Shown here: positions 62,633 to 64,000 of the stretch, one piece after another
Position numbering within the stretch: position 1 is the stretch's first letter
How the letters are laid out: each line of letters starts with the position of its first letter
DNA from: Mariniflexile litorale
Lineage (GTDB): Bacteria; Bacteroidota; Bacteroidia; Flavobacteriales; Flavobacteriaceae
Reading direction: 5' to 3'
Assembly (NCBI RefSeq): GCF_031128465.2
Contig: NZ_CP155618.1
Span: forward strand, 2,117,501 to 2,181,500
Length of the DNA stretch: 64,000 bases
Notes under the pieces: generated by a model
The model's database searches: none
Seen by the model: only the letters and a program-made list of their open reading frames with translations
Told to the model about the DNA's origin: nothing
Program-made: the position numbers and the translations under genes

Positions 62633-64000
62633 ATGATAATTATGATGAAAAAACTCAAAGGTTTAAAAGCATTTTTTGCTCTAGTTTTTATGATTAGCTG
62701 CTCTAGTGATAATCCTGTAGATGTAAACTCTAAAAATATTCTAGTAAAAAATGTAATAATTAATGGAAGTGATATTGTAGATGGAAAAGCGAAACAATTA
62801 GTTGTTGCTGTGCTTCCAAATAATGCGACTAATAAAACTATAACATGGAGTGTATCAGATGAATCAATAGCTGTCATATCGAGTTCTGGGCTTTTAACAC
62901 CGGTGGAAAACGGAACTGTAACAGTAACTGCAACTACAAATGATGAGTCTGGAATTTCGGCAGAAAAAGTTATTACAATATCAGGTGTATCAGGTCCACC
63001 TGTTTTTGTTGAAAGTATCTCAATTACGGGAACGGATATTTCAGATGGGCAACCACAACAATTATCTGTTCAGGTTTTACCCGTAACTGCTAGTAATAGA
63101 ATTGTTACTTGGGAGGTTTCAGACGCATTATATGCTTCAATATCGAGTACGGGATTATTAACACCTAAACTTAATGGGGTAGTAACCATAACAGCAATAG
63201 CTACTGATGGTAGTGGAAAGGTTGGTCAACTTCAAATAACGATATCTGGTTTAGTACCTGTATATGCTACCATTTTAAAAGCAGAAAACATGCTATTATG
63301 GCAGCGTACTAATGGTGGATGGCCAAAAGAACCTCATAACGATTTCTCTGGTTATGAACGTGTGCAAACATCTAGTGAAATAGCCACAGCTAATAGTGGA
63401 AAAAATAAAACAGATACAACCATAGATAATGGGCATACTATAACAGAAGTTAGATTCTTATTAAGCTCTTATAAGGCTACCCAAAATCCTGAATATTTAG
63501 CTGCAGCCATAAGAGGGATTGATTGGATTTTTGAAGCACAATACGATAATGGTGGATGGCCTCAAGTTTATCCTATAGAGCCAGGTGATTATAGTAGATA
63601 TATTACTTATAATGATAATGCTATGGGAAATGTTATGAATTTAATGAGAGATATCTTCTTAAAGAAAAACAATCTGGATCTAATTGACATACGTTATGTA
63701 AGTCAAGCACAAATAGCATTTGATAAAGGGGTTGATGTTATATTAAAAACTCAAATTGTAGTAAATGGAACAAAAACAGCATGGTGTGCTCAACATGATC
63801 AAGTAACTTTATTACCAGCAGATGCACGGTCTTATGAATTGAAATCAATTAGTGGGTCCGAATCTGTAGGGGTTGTTAGAATTTTAATGACCATAGATTC
63901 TCCGTCATCTGAAGTAATTGATGCTGTTAATAAGGCAGTAGCATGGTTTGAATCTTCTAAAATAGTAGGTTATAATTTGGTAAGTGTAACGGGGGATCAA
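62633..64000 (+). CDS. PL10 pectate lyase lipoprotein with two Ig-like domains (3' truncated by window edge)
   Basis: The frame is open from ATG 62633 to the end of the window (456 codons); in-frame ATGs at 62642 and 62645 are equally good starts. The lipoprotein signal ends at ISC (Cys ~23). Two bacterial Ig-like (Big_2) domains follow at ~36-117 and ~125-206, each with an ITWSVSDESIAVIS-type or VTWEVSDALYASIS-type core and a GLLTP motif. From ~212 the PL10 catalytic domain begins: RTNGGWPKEPH, DTTIDNGHTITEVRFL, NGGWPQVYP, ITYNDNAMGN and AWCAQHD. PL10 lyases cleave polygalacturonate by beta-elimination, giving the unsaturated ends removed by the three GH105 enzymes. The Ig domains probably hold the enzyme away from the cell surface. 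It is separated from the upstream operon by 147 bp with a LacI-type site. Confidence 0.92.
   Translation, partial: MIIMMKKLKGLKAFFALVFMISCSSDNPVDVNSKNILVKNVIINGSDIVDGKAKQLVVAVLPNNATNKTITWSVSDESIAVISSSGLLTPVENGTVTVTATTNDESGISAEKVITISGVSGPPVFVESISITGTDISDGQPQQLSVQVLPVTASNRIVTWEVSDALYASISSTGLLTPKLNGVVTITAIATDGSGKVGQLQITISGLVPVYATILKAENMLLWQRTNGGWPKEPHNDFSGYERVQTSSEIATANSGKNKTDTTIDNGHTITEVRFLLSSYKATQNPEYLAAAIRGIDWIFEAQYDNGGWPQVYPIEPGDYSRYITYNDNAMGNVMNLMRDIFLKKNNLDLIDIRYVSQAQIAFDKGVDVILKTQIVVNGTKTAWCAQHDQVTLLPADARSYELKSISGSESVGVVRILMTIDSPSSEVIDAVNKAVAWFESSKIVGYNLVSVTGDQ

Noticed and set aside
1-64000. CRISPR arrays, rRNA, tRNA genes, insertion sequences or prophage genes
   Set aside because: No regularly spaced identical repeats, cloverleaf-type sequences, rRNA segments, transposase or phage proteins were seen on either strand.

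Overview
The window is low-GC, AT-rich DNA from a Bacteroidota bacterium, most likely a marine member of the Flavobacteriaceae. The evidence is three SusC/SusD pairs, an ECF sigma/FecR couple, many lipoprotein signal peptides, TAnnTTTG-type promoter boxes, no consistent Shine-Dalgarno sequences, and an FGly sulfatase beside plant/algal cell-wall enzymes. The species assignment is inference. Almost the whole window is one composite polysaccharide-utilization locus for pectin (homogalacturonan and rhamnogalacturonan), joined to the start of cytoplasmic galacturonate catabolism.

Layout. (1) 1-2530 (+): the end of tagaturonate reductase (uxaB) and altronate dehydratase (uxaA), which turn galacturonate into 2-keto-3-deoxygluconate. 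(2) 2630-3670 (-): a LacI-type regulator, convergent with uxaA. (3) 4108-10856 (+): a SusC/SusD pair and a GH105, behind a CG-centred LacI-type operator. (4) 20581-10924 (-): GH28, a beta-propeller glycosidase, oligogalacturonate lyase (PL22), GH106 rhamnosidase, GH105 and an esterase-GH43 fusion. (5) 20861-28464: divergent ECF sigma and FecR genes with an STN-containing SusC and its SusD. (6) 28624-38579 (+): sulfatase, rhamnose mutarotase, GH2, GH35 and GH115. (7) 40102-38582 (-): a protein with two tandem SGNH/CE12 esterase domains. (8) 50244-40472 (-): CE12, GH2, and a SusC/SusD pair paralogous to the ECF-linked pair. (9) 51382-50336 (-): a GntR regulator with a LacI-like sensor. (10) 51635-62485 (+): GH28, DUF4861, GH105, DUF4450, a beta-propeller protein and an (alpha/alpha)6 glycosidase-like protein. 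(11) From 62633 and running off the window: a PL10 pectate lyase with two bacterial Ig-like domains.

Together, surface lyases and polygalacturonases (PL10, GH28) and CE12 esterases open the backbone, and three SusCD pairs import fragments. GH105, PL22, GH106, GH2, GH35, GH115, GH43-like enzymes and a sulfatase finish the oligosaccharides in the periplasm. RhaM and UxaB/UxaA process rhamnose and galacturonate in the cytoplasm.

The most notable result is regulatory. Six transcription units share a promoter architecture: two direct ACAGGAT-like heptamers with a 10-bp period, then 21 bp, then a TAnnTTTR -7 box. In five of the six the -7 box fits with at most one departure from TAnnTTTG, and in two of the six the upstream heptamer is degenerate. 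A second family of CG-centred palindromes (core AATCGATT) lies upstream of two SusC genes and the PL10 gene. One SusC promoter region (45566-46065) carries both.
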